A stretch of 64,000 nucleotides of DNA. Origin: Candidatus Legionella polyplacis (GTDB lineage Bacteria; Pseudomonadota; Gammaproteobacteria; Legionellales; Legionellaceae). Position numbers and translations under genes: made by a program. The stretch is taken from positions 62,001-126,000 of the forward strand of contig NZ_CP021497.1 of assembly GCF_002776555.1 (NCBI RefSeq), in the 5' to 3' direction. This document shows positions 39,327 through 49,770 of the stretch, piece after piece. The notes under the pieces were generated by a model that saw nothing but the letters and a program-made list of their open reading frames with translations, was not told the origin of the DNA and made no database searches. The stretch's first letter is position 1, and each line of letters begins with the position of its first letter.

Positions 39327-41278
39327 AATTTCTTTTTATCAAAATTCAATAAATATGGAATTATTAATCCAAATAAACCACCACAAAAAATTAATATTCC
39401 ACCAAACCATATCCATCTAATAAATGGTTCATAATAAAAATATATAATCCATTCTTTATCAGATATAGAATCCCCCAAAGTTATATATATATCACGAAAA
39501 AAATTTTTATCAATACCTGCTATACTCTTTACCATTCTATTCACATTATAAATACGTTTTTCTGAATAAATATTTTTTACATAATTATTTTTTTTGTTAT
39601 ATATTAAAAATTGAGCTTTTATACCATGGTAGTTTGGTCCGTATAAAGGTAATTCATCAGAAAAATATATTTTATATCCAGAAAAATAAATAGTATCTTT
39701 TAAATTCATACTAACAATTTCCTGATTTTTATATACTGAAGAAAGTACAATCCCTATTAACATAATTGAAATACCAAAATGCGAAACTATCATTCCAAAA
39801 AATGAAGCTCTTATCTTTTCTTTATTAGAATAATATTTATTAATACGTACTAAAACTAATTGTAATAAATTTAAAATCATACAAAATGATAAAGATATTC
39901 CTAATAAAGCATAGATTTTAATCACACCAAAAAATAAATATAAAAAAATAAAAGATATAAAAAAACTTACACAAATAATATATCTAAAATTACATTTTTT
40001 TTTAATTAAAAAATTATTATAAAAACATAAATTAATTCCAAAACTCATAATCAATATTAAAGGTAATATTAAAAAACTAAACATAATATTAAAATATGGA
40101 GCTCCAACAGATATTCTTCCATAACCTAAAACATCAATTATGATTGGATATATTGTCCCTAAAAAAATTGTCATAGTACATGTAATTAATAAAATATTAT
40201 TTAACAATAACATTTGTTCATAAAAACTAAATGAAACATCTCTTTTATTTGAAAATAACAATCTTTTTATCTTTAAAGAAAAAAATATTAAAAAACAACT
40301 TACTAATAAAAAGAAAAAACATAAAATATAAAAACTTTTTTTAGGATCTATGGAAAAAGAATGCACTGATATTAAAATTCCTGATCTGACTAAAAAAGTA
40401 CCTATAAGACTCAAAAAAAAAGATACAACAACTAATAAAATACTCCTAATACTTAAATATTTTTTTTTCTCATCAACCAATAAAGAATGTAATAAAGCAG
40501 TACTAATTAACCAAGGCATTAGAGAAATATTTTCTACCGGATCCCAAAACCACCACCCCCCCCATCCAAGCTCTCTATAAGCCCACCAACTACCTAAAAT
40601 AATACCTATAGTTAAAAAACACCATGAAAATAAAACTAAAGGCCTTATTAGTTTCCACCAAAATATTTCTTTTCTATTCCTCTTAAAAAATAAAATTGAC
40701 ATAACAAAAGAAAAAACCACAGAAAACCCAACATATCCTATATAAAGAATAGGAGGATGCAATAAAAATCCTATATCTTGTAATATAGGATTTAAATCAA
40801 ACCCATTAGAAAAATTTAAAAAAAACTGACGTTCAAATGGATTAGATTCTAATAATAAAAAAACAAAAAACCCAATACTTAAAAAACCTAATACAACTAA
40901 CGAATAAATTCTATTTACTAATTCAAATCCCATAGAAAAATAACTAATTATTAACATCCAAAAACTAAGTACTACAATCCAAAATAACATAGATCCTTCA
41001 TGACCACTCCAAACAGCACATATTTTATAAAACCAAGGTAAATATATACTGGAATTAGTTAATACATACGTTACAGTAAAATCATTTTTTAAAAAACACA
41101 AAATAAGACATAAATAAGAAAAAAAAACAAATAAAAACTGCATTCTTGCATATAAAAAAATTATTTTTCCTAAAAAAATCTTATTTTCTTTCCAAATTTT
41201 AAAAATAGGAACTATAACAATTAATATAGAAAATATTAAAGCAATAAACAAAAAAAATAAACCAATATTGACAATCAT
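39293..41278 (-). CDS. ccmF: Cytochrome c-type biogenesis protein CcmF
   Basis: CcmF is the inner-membrane haem lyase that joins haem from holo-CcmE to apocytochrome c. The 661-residue protein has many transmembrane segments and the tryptophan-rich WWD signature WGGWWFWDPVEN (about residues 230-240). It also has the conserved WSGHEGSMLFW and HPPILYIGYVGF, with conserved histidines that ligate haem. It follows ccmE by 53 bases and overlaps ccmG. Its full length argues that c-type cytochrome assembly is still used. Confidence 0.97.
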   Translation of the reverse strand: MIVNIGLFFLFIALIFSILIVIVPIFKIWKENKIFLGKIIFLYARMQFLFVFFSYLCLILCFLKNDFTVTYVLTNSSIYLPWFYKICAVWSGHEGSMLFWIVVLSFWMLIISYFSMGFELVNRIYSLVVLGFLSIGFFVFLLLESNPFERQFFLNFSNGFDLNPILQDIGFLLHPPILYIGYVGFSVVFSFVMSILFFKRNRKEIFWWKLIRPLVLFSWCFLTIGIILGSWWAYRELGWGGWWFWDPVENISLMPWLISTALLHSLLVDEKKKYLSIRSILLVVVSFFLSLIGTFLVRSGILISVHSFSIDPKKSFYILCFFFLLVSCFLIFFSLKIKRLLFSNKRDVSFSFYEQMLLLNNILLITCTMTIFLGTIYPIIIDVLGYGRISVGAPYFNIMFSFLILPLILIMSFGINLCFYNNFLIKKKCNFRYIICVSFFISFIFLYLFFGVIKIYALLGISLSFCMILNLLQLVLVRINKYYSNKEKIRASFFGMIVSHFGISIMLIGIVLSSVYKNQEIVSMNLKDTIYFSGYKIYFSDELPLYGPNYHGIKAQFLIYNKKNNYVKNIYSEKRIYNVNRMVKSIAGIDKNFFRDIYITLGDSISDKEWIIYFYYEPFIRWIWFGGILIFCGGLFGLIIPYLLNFDKKKLCSYVRKVLRS

Positions 41279-41331
41279 AAAATATACTCATATTAATGAT
41301 TATTAAAGCAAAACAAAAATAAAGTTACTTG

Positions 41332-41748
41332 CTAAAAACTAAAAATCTTTTCTTTATAAGGTATATAATTAGCGCTATGTTTAGATAATACTTCTGTCGC
41401 TATAAAAAACTTTTTATCATAAACAATTTTACCTTTTACTACTACTTCTTGACCTTCTTTAAATAAATTTGGCAAAATTCCATTATAAATTACTGTAAAA
41501 GTATTATTATAATCAGTTAATTGAAATCTAACAAACAAATTAGATTTCCTAAAAACACTATTCTTAACAACCACTCCACCTAAACGAATAATACAATTTT
41601 TCTGAAATTTTTTATGTAAAATCTGTGTTGGAGTATAAAAAAAATTAATATTATTTTTTAATAAAAATAATATTATGCTAACTAACAAAGTAACTAAAAT
41701 AAAAGCAAAGAAAACTAATAACATTTTATTTATTTTTATCTTACTCAT
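41332..41748 (-). CDS. ccmE: Haem chaperone CcmE
   Basis: CcmE binds haem covalently through a histidine and delivers it to CcmF. The 138-residue protein has one N-terminal membrane helix (about residues 9-30) and a beta-barrel domain with RLGGVV. The haem-binding His lies in LSKHSANYIP near the C-terminus, with the conserved tyrosine. Its ATG overlaps the end of ccmD by 8 bases. Confidence 0.96.
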   Translation of the reverse strand: MSKIKINKMLLVFFAFILVTLLVSIILFLLKNNINFFYTPTQILHKKFQKNCIIRLGGVVVKNSVFRKSNLFVRFQLTDYNNTFTVIYNGILPNLFKEGQEVVVKGKIVYDKKFFIATEVLSKHSANYIPYKEKIFSF

Positions 41749-41914
41749 CTTTTATTCTTTTCAAGTAAAATTTATAAACTTTACTTTTCAATCTTAAATA
41801 TCTTATTTTCAAAATAAAAAAATTAATTAATAACACAATTACTACTGTCATATAAGAAATCCATATATAAAACGTATAATCCCCCATACTCAAAACAATA
41901 AAAATTTTTCTCAT
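41741..41914 (-). CDS. ccmD: Haem exporter accessory protein CcmD (57 residues)
   Basis: CcmD is a one-helix protein that releases holo-CcmE from the CcmABC complex. This small frame begins MRKIFIVLSMGDYTFYIWIS, containing the family's MGDYxFYxW pattern. It continues through one hydrophobic helix (about residues 22-36) and ends with a basic tail. Its ATG overlaps the ccmC stop by 4 bases (ATGA) and its end overlaps the ccmE start. Position, overlaps and the GDY motif make the call secure despite its size. The N-terminal extension before MGDY might be non-coding if the second Met is used. Confidence 0.9.
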   Translation of the reverse strand: MRKIFIVLSMGDYTFYIWISYMTVVIVLLINFFILKIRYLRLKSKVYKFYLKRIKDE

Positions 41915-42660
41915 AATTTCTTTAACATAATAAAAGATTTAACCCATTTAGAATCATATTCATGCAAAACAATCTCATAACAAACTTTTTGAAATATAAA
42001 CCAAAAACAATAAATAATGAATCCAAATAATGTTATTATCAGAGGATAATACATACTGAAAGTAATTTTAGTTCCATACAAAAAAGAAAAAGTTGATCCC
42101 TGATGTAAAGTACTCCACCAAACAACAGAATAATGAATAATAGGTAAATCAATTAAACCAACTAATATCAGAATAGATACTATCTTAAAATTCTTTCCTC
42201 TATTTACATAATTACTATTGCTAACAATAAAAATTGACAAATATATAAAAAATAAAATCAATTCTGAAGTTAAACGAGCATCCCAAACCCACCAAGTACC
42301 CCACATTGGTTTTCCCCATATACTACCAGTTATAAGAGTTAAAAATGTCATTAAAATACCTAAAATTACAAAACTATCTAACAAAATAATAATTATTCCA
42401 CTTTCTAAAATAAGAAAAATCAACCCTAAAAAAGACATGACGATATAAATCATAATAGATAAAAAAGCAGTTGGTACATGTACATACATAATTCTAAAAG
42501 CATCTCTTTGATAATAATCTGATGGAGAAAAAAATAATCCACATAAAAAACCTAAAATTAAAAAAATACAAAAAATGATACTAAATCGTTTAGACCATTT
42601 TTTAAAAAATAAATAAGTTTTCTCACTATAAAAATTTGATTTAAAAAATAACTTTAACAT
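41911..42660 (-). CDS. ccmC: Haem exporter protein CcmC
   Basis: CcmC loads haem onto CcmE with CcmD. The 249-residue protein has six hydrophobic segments, the periplasmic histidine in MYVHVPTAF and the WWD haem-binding motif KPMWGTWWVWDARLTSELIL (about residues 118-137). The second conserved histidine is in WSTLHQGST. It follows ccmB by 67 bases and overlaps ccmD. Confidence 0.96.
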   Translation of the reverse strand: MLKLFFKSNFYSEKTYLFFKKWSKRFSIIFCIFLILGFLCGLFFSPSDYYQRDAFRIMYVHVPTAFLSIMIYIVMSFLGLIFLILESGIIIILLDSFVILGILMTFLTLITGSIWGKPMWGTWWVWDARLTSELILFFIYLSIFIVSNSNYVNRGKNFKIVSILILVGLIDLPIIHYSVVWWSTLHQGSTFSFLYGTKITFSMYYPLIITLFGFIIYCFWFIFQKVCYEIVLHEYDSKWVKSFIMLKKL

Positions 42661-42727
42661 GAACTATAAATTTCCTCAAACATTAACAACATATTATCAT
42701 ATAAAATTCAATTTATTCTTAAAATAT

Positions 42728-43408
42728 TTAATCATTAAAATTAATACGAATAATTTCTGCAATAACAAATGGTAAAAAACTCATAAATAGCAAAGAAATT
42801 AATAACAAAACAATTAAATAAATTCCAAAAGGAAAATTATTAATACTACTATTTATGATAGTACTTCCTAAAATAATTACTGGAATACTTAATGGAAAAA
42901 AAATTATAGAAATCAATGCTCCTTTCTGAAAGTGTCTTTTTACCAAAGCAGAAGCAAACGCCGCAAGAAAAAAAATAGTTGGACTTCCAAATATAAAACT
43001 CAATACTATAATAAACAATTCATAAATATTAAAATTAAATAACAATGCTAAAAACGGACAAAATATTAAGATTGATAATAAATTCAAAAAACAATAAGAA
43101 AAAATTTTTGCACTTACCATCAATACCAACGGATAACCAGACACTAACCACTGTTCAATAACACCACATTCATAATCCTGTATAAACAACACAGATGAAG
43201 ATAATAAACACATTAATAATATTGATATCCAAAATAATCCAGGAGAAATACTTGTAATCGATACATATTCTGAAGATAAAGTCAAAGGAAAAAATACATT
43301 AACCATTAAAAAAAATAAAACAGAATATAAAACAACACTCGGTTGTCGAATACATAATAATATTTCACGATTTATTTGTCTTAAAAATAAGATCCTTACA
43401 TTTATCAT
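42728..43408 (-). CDS. ccmB: Haem exporter permease CcmB
   Basis: CcmB is the membrane subunit of the CcmAB ABC transporter that powers release of holo-CcmE. The 226-residue protein has six hydrophobic segments and the family's DYECGVIEQWLVSGYPL region (about residues 78-94). It overlaps the end of ccmA by 44 bases, a common arrangement. The Ccm genes in this window form one compact, co-directional block. Confidence 0.95.
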   Translation of the reverse strand: MINVRILFLRQINREILLCIRQPSVVLYSVLFFLMVNVFFPLTLSSEYVSITSISPGLFWISILLMCLLSSSVLFIQDYECGVIEQWLVSGYPLVLMVSAKIFSYCFLNLLSILIFCPFLALLFNFNIYELFIIVLSFIFGSPTIFFLAAFASALVKRHFQKGALISIIFFPLSIPVIILGSTIINSSINNFPFGIYLIVLLLISLLFMSFLPFVIAEIIRINFND

Positions 43409-44018
43409 ATCTTTTATATAAAAAATACTCCAAGTAATTAATTTTTTTTAAAACAATATCCTGATGAGATATCAATAGAATCATTCCACCACAACTCAAA
43501 TGATTAAACATAATCTTTTCTATAAAAACAATCATTCTTTTATCTAAAGAAACAAAAGGCTCATCTAACAACCAAAATTTAGCATTTGTAATTAAAATCC
43601 GTAATAAGGAAACTAGTCTCTTCTGCCCTGTAGATAAATAGTAACATAAATCATCATAAAAATCTTGTAAATTAAATTTCCTTAATATTTTTCTATAATC
43701 CACTTCTAAATTAAAAAAGTTTATATCAAAAAAAATATTTTCTTTTACAGTTAAAAATGGAGAAAATCCTAATTTATGTCCAACAAAACAAATATTTTTT
43801 TGATATAAAAACAAATTGTCCAATATATTCATACCATTATATAATATGGATCCATTTTTAGGAAAAAAAATACCTAATATCACCTTTAATAAAGTTGTTT
43901 TACCAACTCCATTATCTCCTTTTAAATGTAGTAACTGACCATCACCTATACAAAAATTTACATTTTTAAAAATAAATCTATCCGTATAACCAAAATCTAA
44001 TTTTCTAATTTCAAGCAT
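43365..44018 (-). CDS. ccmA: Haem exporter ATPase CcmA
   Basis: CcmA is the ATP-binding subunit of the CcmAB transporter. The 217-residue product has Walker A GDNGVGKTTLLK (about residues 34-45), an ABC signature in YYLSTGQKRLVSLLR, and Walker B with catalytic Glu in FWLLDEPFVSLD. The LISHQ switch histidine is kept. It is the first gene of ccmABCDEFGH and is preceded by 269 bases of A/T spacer containing the presumed operon promoter. Confidence 0.96.
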   Translation of the reverse strand: MLEIRKLDFGYTDRFIFKNVNFCIGDGQLLHLKGDNGVGKTTLLKVILGIFFPKNGSILYNGMNILDNLFLYQKNICFVGHKLGFSPFLTVKENIFFDINFFNLEVDYRKILRKFNLQDFYDDLCYYLSTGQKRLVSLLRILITNAKFWLLDEPFVSLDKRMIVFIEKIMFNHLSCGGMILLISHQDIVLKKINYLEYFLYKRYDKCKDLIFKTNKS

Positions 44019-44287
44019 ATATCTTTATTGTATAAAATATTACTTTATGTAATAAAATCTTTATATATATAATTTACTATATAAAATATTTTTATATATT
44101 AAAATTAATTTTACAATGATTTTATAAATTAATTTAATACAGAATTTTATTTTTTTAAAAAATCTAGTAAATTTTACTTTCATAAAAGTATCTAATATAT
44201 AAAATATTATTTTTATAAATTTAACTAAAATAAAATCATATTTTTAAATAGCTATTTAAATTTAGATAAAGTATCTCATAAAAATAT

Positions 44288-47200
44288 TTATTTTTTATGA
44301 ATATAAAAAAATTTTCTTAAAATCATCCTAACAAAATTATTATAATAATTCTCTACTATTATTCCATTAAACAATAATATCTTTCCTAATTTTAAATAAT
44401 TTTGATGTTTTTGATAAAAAATTGAATTAACAACAATTTCCGCCATAGCAGAATAATCTTCTATACTAATAATTACAATTTCTTTTTCACTTTTTGTTAA
44501 AACACTTTTAATATTATTTATTAATCCACAACAAGAATAACATAAACCTTTCTTAATAGAAGTTAAATCAAAAATAGTAAAAACAAATTTTTTAAATTCT
44601 TTAATATATTTTTTTGTAGGATGATCTGTTAAATACAACCCTAACGTCTCTTTTTCACCAGAAAGCCTTTCATAATCTGACCAAGAATCTTTTAATTTAA
44701 AATAATCATTATCTTCTTGATAATTATCTTCCAAAGAATTTAATAAATTAATTTGTCCATATTGAACATCTTTATGAATTCTATTAACATTTCTTAAAAT
44801 ATTATGCAATGAATTATATAAAATAGATCTACTTTTCATAAAACAATCCATACTTCCACTTTTTATTAAAACTTCTAAAACCCTACGATTTATTTTTTTC
44901 AAATCCATTCGATAACAAAAATTAAATAAATCAATATATTCACCATTTTTTATACGTTCTTCTATAATGAATTTAATTATTGACACTCCCAATCCTTTAA
45001 TGGCACCTAGTCCATATAAAATTGAATTATTATCAATAACCATAAATTTATATTGTGATTTATTAATAGATGGAGGAAGTACTTTAATATTCATTCTAAA
45101 ACATTCATTAATAAATATAATTATTTTATCCGTATTACTCATATCATAAGACATAACAGCTGTCATAAAAAATGCAGGATAATTAGCTTTAATCCATGCA
45201 GTACGATAAGTGAGTAAAGCATATGCTGTTGAATGAGATTTATTAAAACCATATCCTGCAAATTTTTCCATTATATTAAAAATATTAATTGCTAATTTAG
45301 ATGAAATATTAGACTGTTGTGCTCCTTTAACAAAAATATTTCTTTGTTTATCCATATCATCTTTGTTTTTTTTACACATAGCTCTTCTTAATATATCAGC
45401 AGAACCTAAACTATAATTTGCAAGAACTTGTGCAACTTGCATTACTTGCTCTTGATATAAGATAACACCATAAGTTTCCTCTAAAATTTCTTTTAAACTA
45501 ACATGTAAATATGAAATTTCTTTCTTTTTATTTTTACAATTAATAAAATTTTCTACCATATTTGATTGTAATGGACCAGGTCTATATAATGCAATTAATG
45601 AAATAATATCTTTAAAACAATTAGGTTTTATTTTTTTTATTAATTTTCTCATTCCATATGATTCTAATTGAAAAATACCAATAGTATTACAAGATTGAAG
45701 TAAAGAAAATGTCTTTTCATCATTAAGAGGTAATAAACTTATATTAACATATTCCTTATTGGATCTTTCTTTTTCTTTATTTATAAAAGAAATCGCCCAA
45801 TCTATAATTGTCAAAGTTTTTAAACCTAAAAAATCAAATTTTATTAGTCCAATATATTCAAGATCACTTTTATCCAATTGACTCATAAATTGTAAAGAAT
45901 CTTTCTCACAATAAATAGCAGTAAAATTAGTTAATTTCGAAGGTGAAATTACTACTCCTCCAGCATGTTTACTAACATTTCTAACAATTCCTTCAAGTTT
46001 CATTGATAAATCAATTAATTCTCTTACTTCTTCTTCATCATTATAACGACTCATTAAAATATGATTTTTAGATAATGCTTCATATAAAGATACACCTAAC
46101 GTATAAGGAATTAATTTTGCTATTTTATCAACAAAACTATAAGGATACCCTAAAACACGACCAACATCTCTAACAACCGCTTTTGCAGATAAAGTACCAA
46201 ATGTAATAATTTTAGATACATTTTCTTTTCCATATTTTTTTGAAACATATTCAATAACACGATCTCTTCCTAAAATACAAAAATCAATATCAAAATCAGG
46301 CATAAAAACTCTTTCTGGATTTAAAAAACGCTCAAAAAATAATTTATATTTTATCGGATCTATATCAGTAATATTTAAAGAATATGCAACAAGAGAACCA
46401 GCTCCAGATCCTCTACCAGGTCCAACAGAAATCTTATTTTTTTTAGCCCAACAAATAAAATCAGCAACAATAAGAAAATAACTAGCAAAACCCATTTTAT
46501 TAATAATATGCAATTCATTTTTTAATCTTTCTTTATATTTTAAAAAAAGCTTATTACTGATATTTAATTCTCTCAAATAAATAATACTTTTAAAACGATT
46601 AAACAATCCTTTCATAGATAAATCAAATAAATAATCCTCAACTTTTTCACCATTAGGTGTAAAAAAATTAGGTAAATATTTATTAGTAGTATTAAACATA
46701 ACCGTACAACGCTTAGAAATTTCAACTGTATTTTCTATTGCCTGCGGTAAATCTTTAAATAAAACAACCATTTCTTCTACAGAACGTAAATACTGTTGAG
46801 AACTATATTTTTTATAACAATCACTGTTAGATAATGTATAACCTTTATTAATACAAACACGTACTTCATGAGCTTCAAAATCATTTTGATACAAAAAACA
46901 AACATCATTTGTAGCAACTAATGGTAAACCTAATTTATCAGCTAAACAAATTATTTTTTTATTATATTCAGATTCCCCTAATCTTCCAGTTCTTTGAATC
47001 TCCAAATAAAATCGATTATAAAAAATTTCTGAAAAGAATTTAGCTAATTTTAAAGCTAATTTTTCATCATTCAACAATAAAGCTTTTCCAATACAACCTA
47101 ACCTTCCACCAGATAAAGCAATTAAACCATCTGAACAATTCCTTAACCACGAACTATATATTAAAGGCAAATCAATTTTGCTGCCAAATAATTTATTTTG

Positions 47201-47518
47201 ATATGATTTTGATATAAGAGTCATCAAATTCTTGTAACCTTTTTCATTTTGACATAACAAAACTAAAGATGATATTTGTTTTAAATTGTCAGATAAACAA
47301 TATAGTAAATCACTACCAAAAATAGGTTTAATCCCATTTTTAATAGCAGACTTATATACCTTAATAACTGAAAAAAGATTACAAAACTCAGTAACAGCAA
47401 CAGAGTTCATATTCATATCTTGTAATCTTTTCATTAATAATGGAATTCTAATCAATCCATCCACAATAGAAAATTCAGTATGTAAACGTAAATGAACAAA
47501 TCTTTTTTTACTTTTCAT
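44288..47518 (-). CDS. dnaE: DNA polymerase III alpha subunit, C-terminally shortened
   Basis: Alpha is the replicative polymerase. The product of about 1076 residues begins FVHLRLHTEFSIVDGL (PHP domain). It has GPGRGSGAGSLVAYSL, the catalytic aspartates in PDFDIDFCILGRDRVIEYV (about residues 400-406) and SKHAGGVVI. The GYGFNKSHSTAYALLTYRTAWIKANYPA segment is followed by an OB fold near the end. E. coli DnaE has 1160 residues; the missing part corresponds to the C-terminal tau-binding region. I chose the ATG at 47518; an ATG at 47530 is also possible. It overlaps the ligA end. Confidence 0.96.
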   Translation of the reverse strand: MKSKKRFVHLRLHTEFSIVDGLIRIPLLMKRLQDMNMNSVAVTEFCNLFSVIKVYKSAIKNGIKPIFGSDLLYCLSDNLKQISSLVLLCQNEKGYKNLMTLISKSYQNKLFGSKIDLPLIYSSWLRNCSDGLIALSGGRLGCIGKALLLNDEKLALKLAKFFSEIFYNRFYLEIQRTGRLGESEYNKKIICLADKLGLPLVATNDVCFLYQNDFEAHEVRVCINKGYTLSNSDCYKKYSSQQYLRSVEEMVVLFKDLPQAIENTVEISKRCTVMFNTTNKYLPNFFTPNGEKVEDYLFDLSMKGLFNRFKSIIYLRELNISNKLFLKYKERLKNELHIINKMGFASYFLIVADFICWAKKNKISVGPGRGSGAGSLVAYSLNITDIDPIKYKLFFERFLNPERVFMPDFDIDFCILGRDRVIEYVSKKYGKENVSKIITFGTLSAKAVVRDVGRVLGYPYSFVDKIAKLIPYTLGVSLYEALSKNHILMSRYNDEEEVRELIDLSMKLEGIVRNVSKHAGGVVISPSKLTNFTAIYCEKDSLQFMSQLDKSDLEYIGLIKFDFLGLKTLTIIDWAISFINKEKERSNKEYVNISLLPLNDEKTFSLLQSCNTIGIFQLESYGMRKLIKKIKPNCFKDIISLIALYRPGPLQSNMVENFINCKNKKKEISYLHVSLKEILEETYGVILYQEQVMQVAQVLANYSLGSADILRRAMCKKNKDDMDKQRNIFVKGAQQSNISSKLAINIFNIMEKFAGYGFNKSHSTAYALLTYRTAWIKANYPAFFMTAVMSYDMSNTDKIIIFINECFRMNIKVLPPSINKSQYKFMVIDNNSILYGLGAIKGLGVSIIKFIIEERIKNGEYIDLFNFCYRMDLKKINRRVLEVLIKSGSMDCFMKSRSILYNSLHNILRNVNRIHKDVQYGQINLLNSLEDNYQEDNDYFKLKDSWSDYERLSGEKETLGLYLTDHPTKKYIKEFKKFVFTIFDLTSIKKGLCYSCCGLINNIKSVLTKSEKEIVIISIEDYSAMAEIVVNSIFYQKHQNYLKLGKILLFNGIIVENYYNNFVRMILRKFFYIHKK

Positions 47519-49556
47519 TTTTAAAATCATTATTATACATTTTTAATATTTTAAAAAAATTACTTTCATTTAAAATATTAATTCCAAATTTAATCGCTTT
47601 ATTCAATTTTGAACCAGGATTAATGCCTTTAATAAGGTAATCAGTATTTTTAGAAATATGATTATTAATTGTAGCTCCCATATTCAACATATACATCTTA
47701 ATATCTTTTCGCTTTATTTTAGTTAATGTTCCAGTAAAAACAATAATTTTTCCATTAAAAAAATCAAAATTTTTATTATTTAATAATTTAATATTTATTT
47801 TCCAAGAAATTCCAAAATCTAATAACTCATTAATCACATCTAAATTTTTTTTTTCATTTAAAAATGACAAAATATTTTTTGCACGTGTAAATCCAATATT
47901 TTTAATAGATAACAATTTATCCAATGTAGCTAATTTTAAATCTTTAATTGTTTGAAAATTAAAAGACAACAAACGTGAATGTACTACTCCTATCCCTTTA
48001 ATACCTAAAGCATATAAAAATCTTGCAAACGTAGTATTTTTACTATTTTTAATAGATTTAAAAAGTTTTTTAGAAGATTTTAAACCTATTCCTGGTACTT
48101 TTAAAAAATCATTTATCCGCAAAGAATATAAATCAGATATAGATCTAACCAAATTGATCTCAACCAATTTATTAATTATAGATACACCAACTCCCCTAAT
48201 ATCCATAGCCTCACTTGAGGAAAAATGTTTTAATGTTCGTTTTAATTGGGCAAGACAAAACAATCCCCCAGTACAAAAAAATACAGATCGTTTAAAATTA
48301 CTAATAACAAAAGAATTACAAACAGGACAATTTTTAGGAAAATTTATTTTTTTAACAAAACAAGTTCTTTTTTCCAAAATAATAGATAAAATTTTAGGAA
48401 TAACATCTCCAGATCTACATATCTTAACAAAATCACCAATATGAATATCTTTTCGATAAATATCATTAAAATTATTTAAAGTAACCCTTTTAATTACTAC
48501 TCCATTAATACAAATAGGATCTAACTTAGCTACTGGAGTTAAAACACCAAATCTACTAACCTGAAAATCTACTGAAATTATCCTAGATTCTTTTTCTATT
48601 GATAAAAATTTATATGCACAAGCATATTTTGGAAAACGAGCTGAATATCCTAGTTTATCTTGTAAACAAATATTATCAACTTTGCATACTATACCATCAA
48701 TTTCATATGGAAAACTTATACGACTTTTTCTAAGCTGCTCATAATAAAAAAAACAAGAATCTAATCCCTTAACCAATTTAATTTTAGAACTTATTTTAAA
48801 CCCTATACTTTTTAAAAATTGTAATCGAAAAAAATGACTATTTGGTAAAAAAAAACCACTAAAAGAACCAATACCATAACAATATATTGATAATGGTACA
48901 TTTTGATATAAATTATTATTTAATCTACGTAAAACACCTGAAGCCGCATTTCTAGCAGTAGCAAAAACAGATTTATTTGAAAATTTAGCTATTTTATTCA
49001 CTAAAAGAAAATCTTTCTTTGCAATATATATTTCTCCTCGAATTTCAATGAAATTAAAATTTACATTTTTTGGTAATATTAATGGAATATCAGATATATT
49101 CTTTACATTCACAGTAACATCTTCTCCAACCAATCCATTTCCACGTGTTATAGCATGCACTAATTTTCCATCTTTATAAACTAAATTAATTGCTACTCCA
49201 TCAAATTTTGGTTCACAAGTAAAAAAAATACTATTAATATCCTTAAAATATTTTTTACAAATGCAATTAAAAAACTTTTTTAATTCTTCAAAAGAATAAA
49301 CATTTGATAATGACAACATAGATTTTTTATGAAAAATTTTTTTAAAACAACTACTAGGATTTGTACCAATCAATTGTGTCGGAGAATTAGAATTGATATA
49401 TTCTGGATATTTTATTTCTAATTCTTTTAATTGTTCAAAACACTTATCATAAACAAAATCTGAAACTAAAGATCTATTAAGATTATAATAATAATAATCA
49501 TAAAGTTTAATTTTTTTTCTTAACTCTTTAATAAATTTCTTTATATTAGATCTCAT
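47508..49556 (-). CDS. ligA: NAD-dependent DNA ligase LigA
   Basis: LigA seals nicks in replication and repair using NAD+. The 682-residue protein (E. coli 671) has the adenylated lysine in CEPKFDGVAI (about residue 114) and TRGNGLVGEDVT. The zinc finger has four cysteines (CPVC, then FFC and LFC), followed by helix-hairpin-helix repeats (VPGIGLKSSKKLF) and a C-terminal BRCT domain with FTGTLTKIKR. The end overlaps dnaE by about 11 bases, so the two replication genes are probably co-transcribed. Confidence 0.97.
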   Translation of the reverse strand: MRSNIKKFIKELRKKIKLYDYYYYNLNRSLVSDFVYDKCFEQLKELEIKYPEYINSNSPTQLIGTNPSSCFKKIFHKKSMLSLSNVYSFEELKKFFNCICKKYFKDINSIFFTCEPKFDGVAINLVYKDGKLVHAITRGNGLVGEDVTVNVKNISDIPLILPKNVNFNFIEIRGEIYIAKKDFLLVNKIAKFSNKSVFATARNAASGVLRRLNNNLYQNVPLSIYCYGIGSFSGFFLPNSHFFRLQFLKSIGFKISSKIKLVKGLDSCFFYYEQLRKSRISFPYEIDGIVCKVDNICLQDKLGYSARFPKYACAYKFLSIEKESRIISVDFQVSRFGVLTPVAKLDPICINGVVIKRVTLNNFNDIYRKDIHIGDFVKICRSGDVIPKILSIILEKRTCFVKKINFPKNCPVCNSFVISNFKRSVFFCTGGLFCLAQLKRTLKHFSSSEAMDIRGVGVSIINKLVEINLVRSISDLYSLRINDFLKVPGIGLKSSKKLFKSIKNSKNTTFARFLYALGIKGIGVVHSRLLSFNFQTIKDLKLATLDKLLSIKNIGFTRAKNILSFLNEKKNLDVINELLDFGISWKINIKLLNNKNFDFFNGKIIVFTGTLTKIKRKDIKMYMLNMGATINNHISKNTDYLIKGINPGSKLNKAIKFGINILNESNFFKILKMYNNDFKNEK

Positions 49557-49770
49557 AAAATTAATAATACTATAAATTTTAAAATTACATAAAAATCAAT
49601 AAAATTAATATTTTAAATAACAAACATTATAATTTTTTATAAAAATTAAAAATAACAATTTTTATTAAAAAAATATTTAAAAAAATATTAAATTTTAATA
49701 AACAAAAATAACACGTAAAATTAAATAATAAAAATATTAAAAAGTAAATTTTACTTCACTTAAAAAAAAT

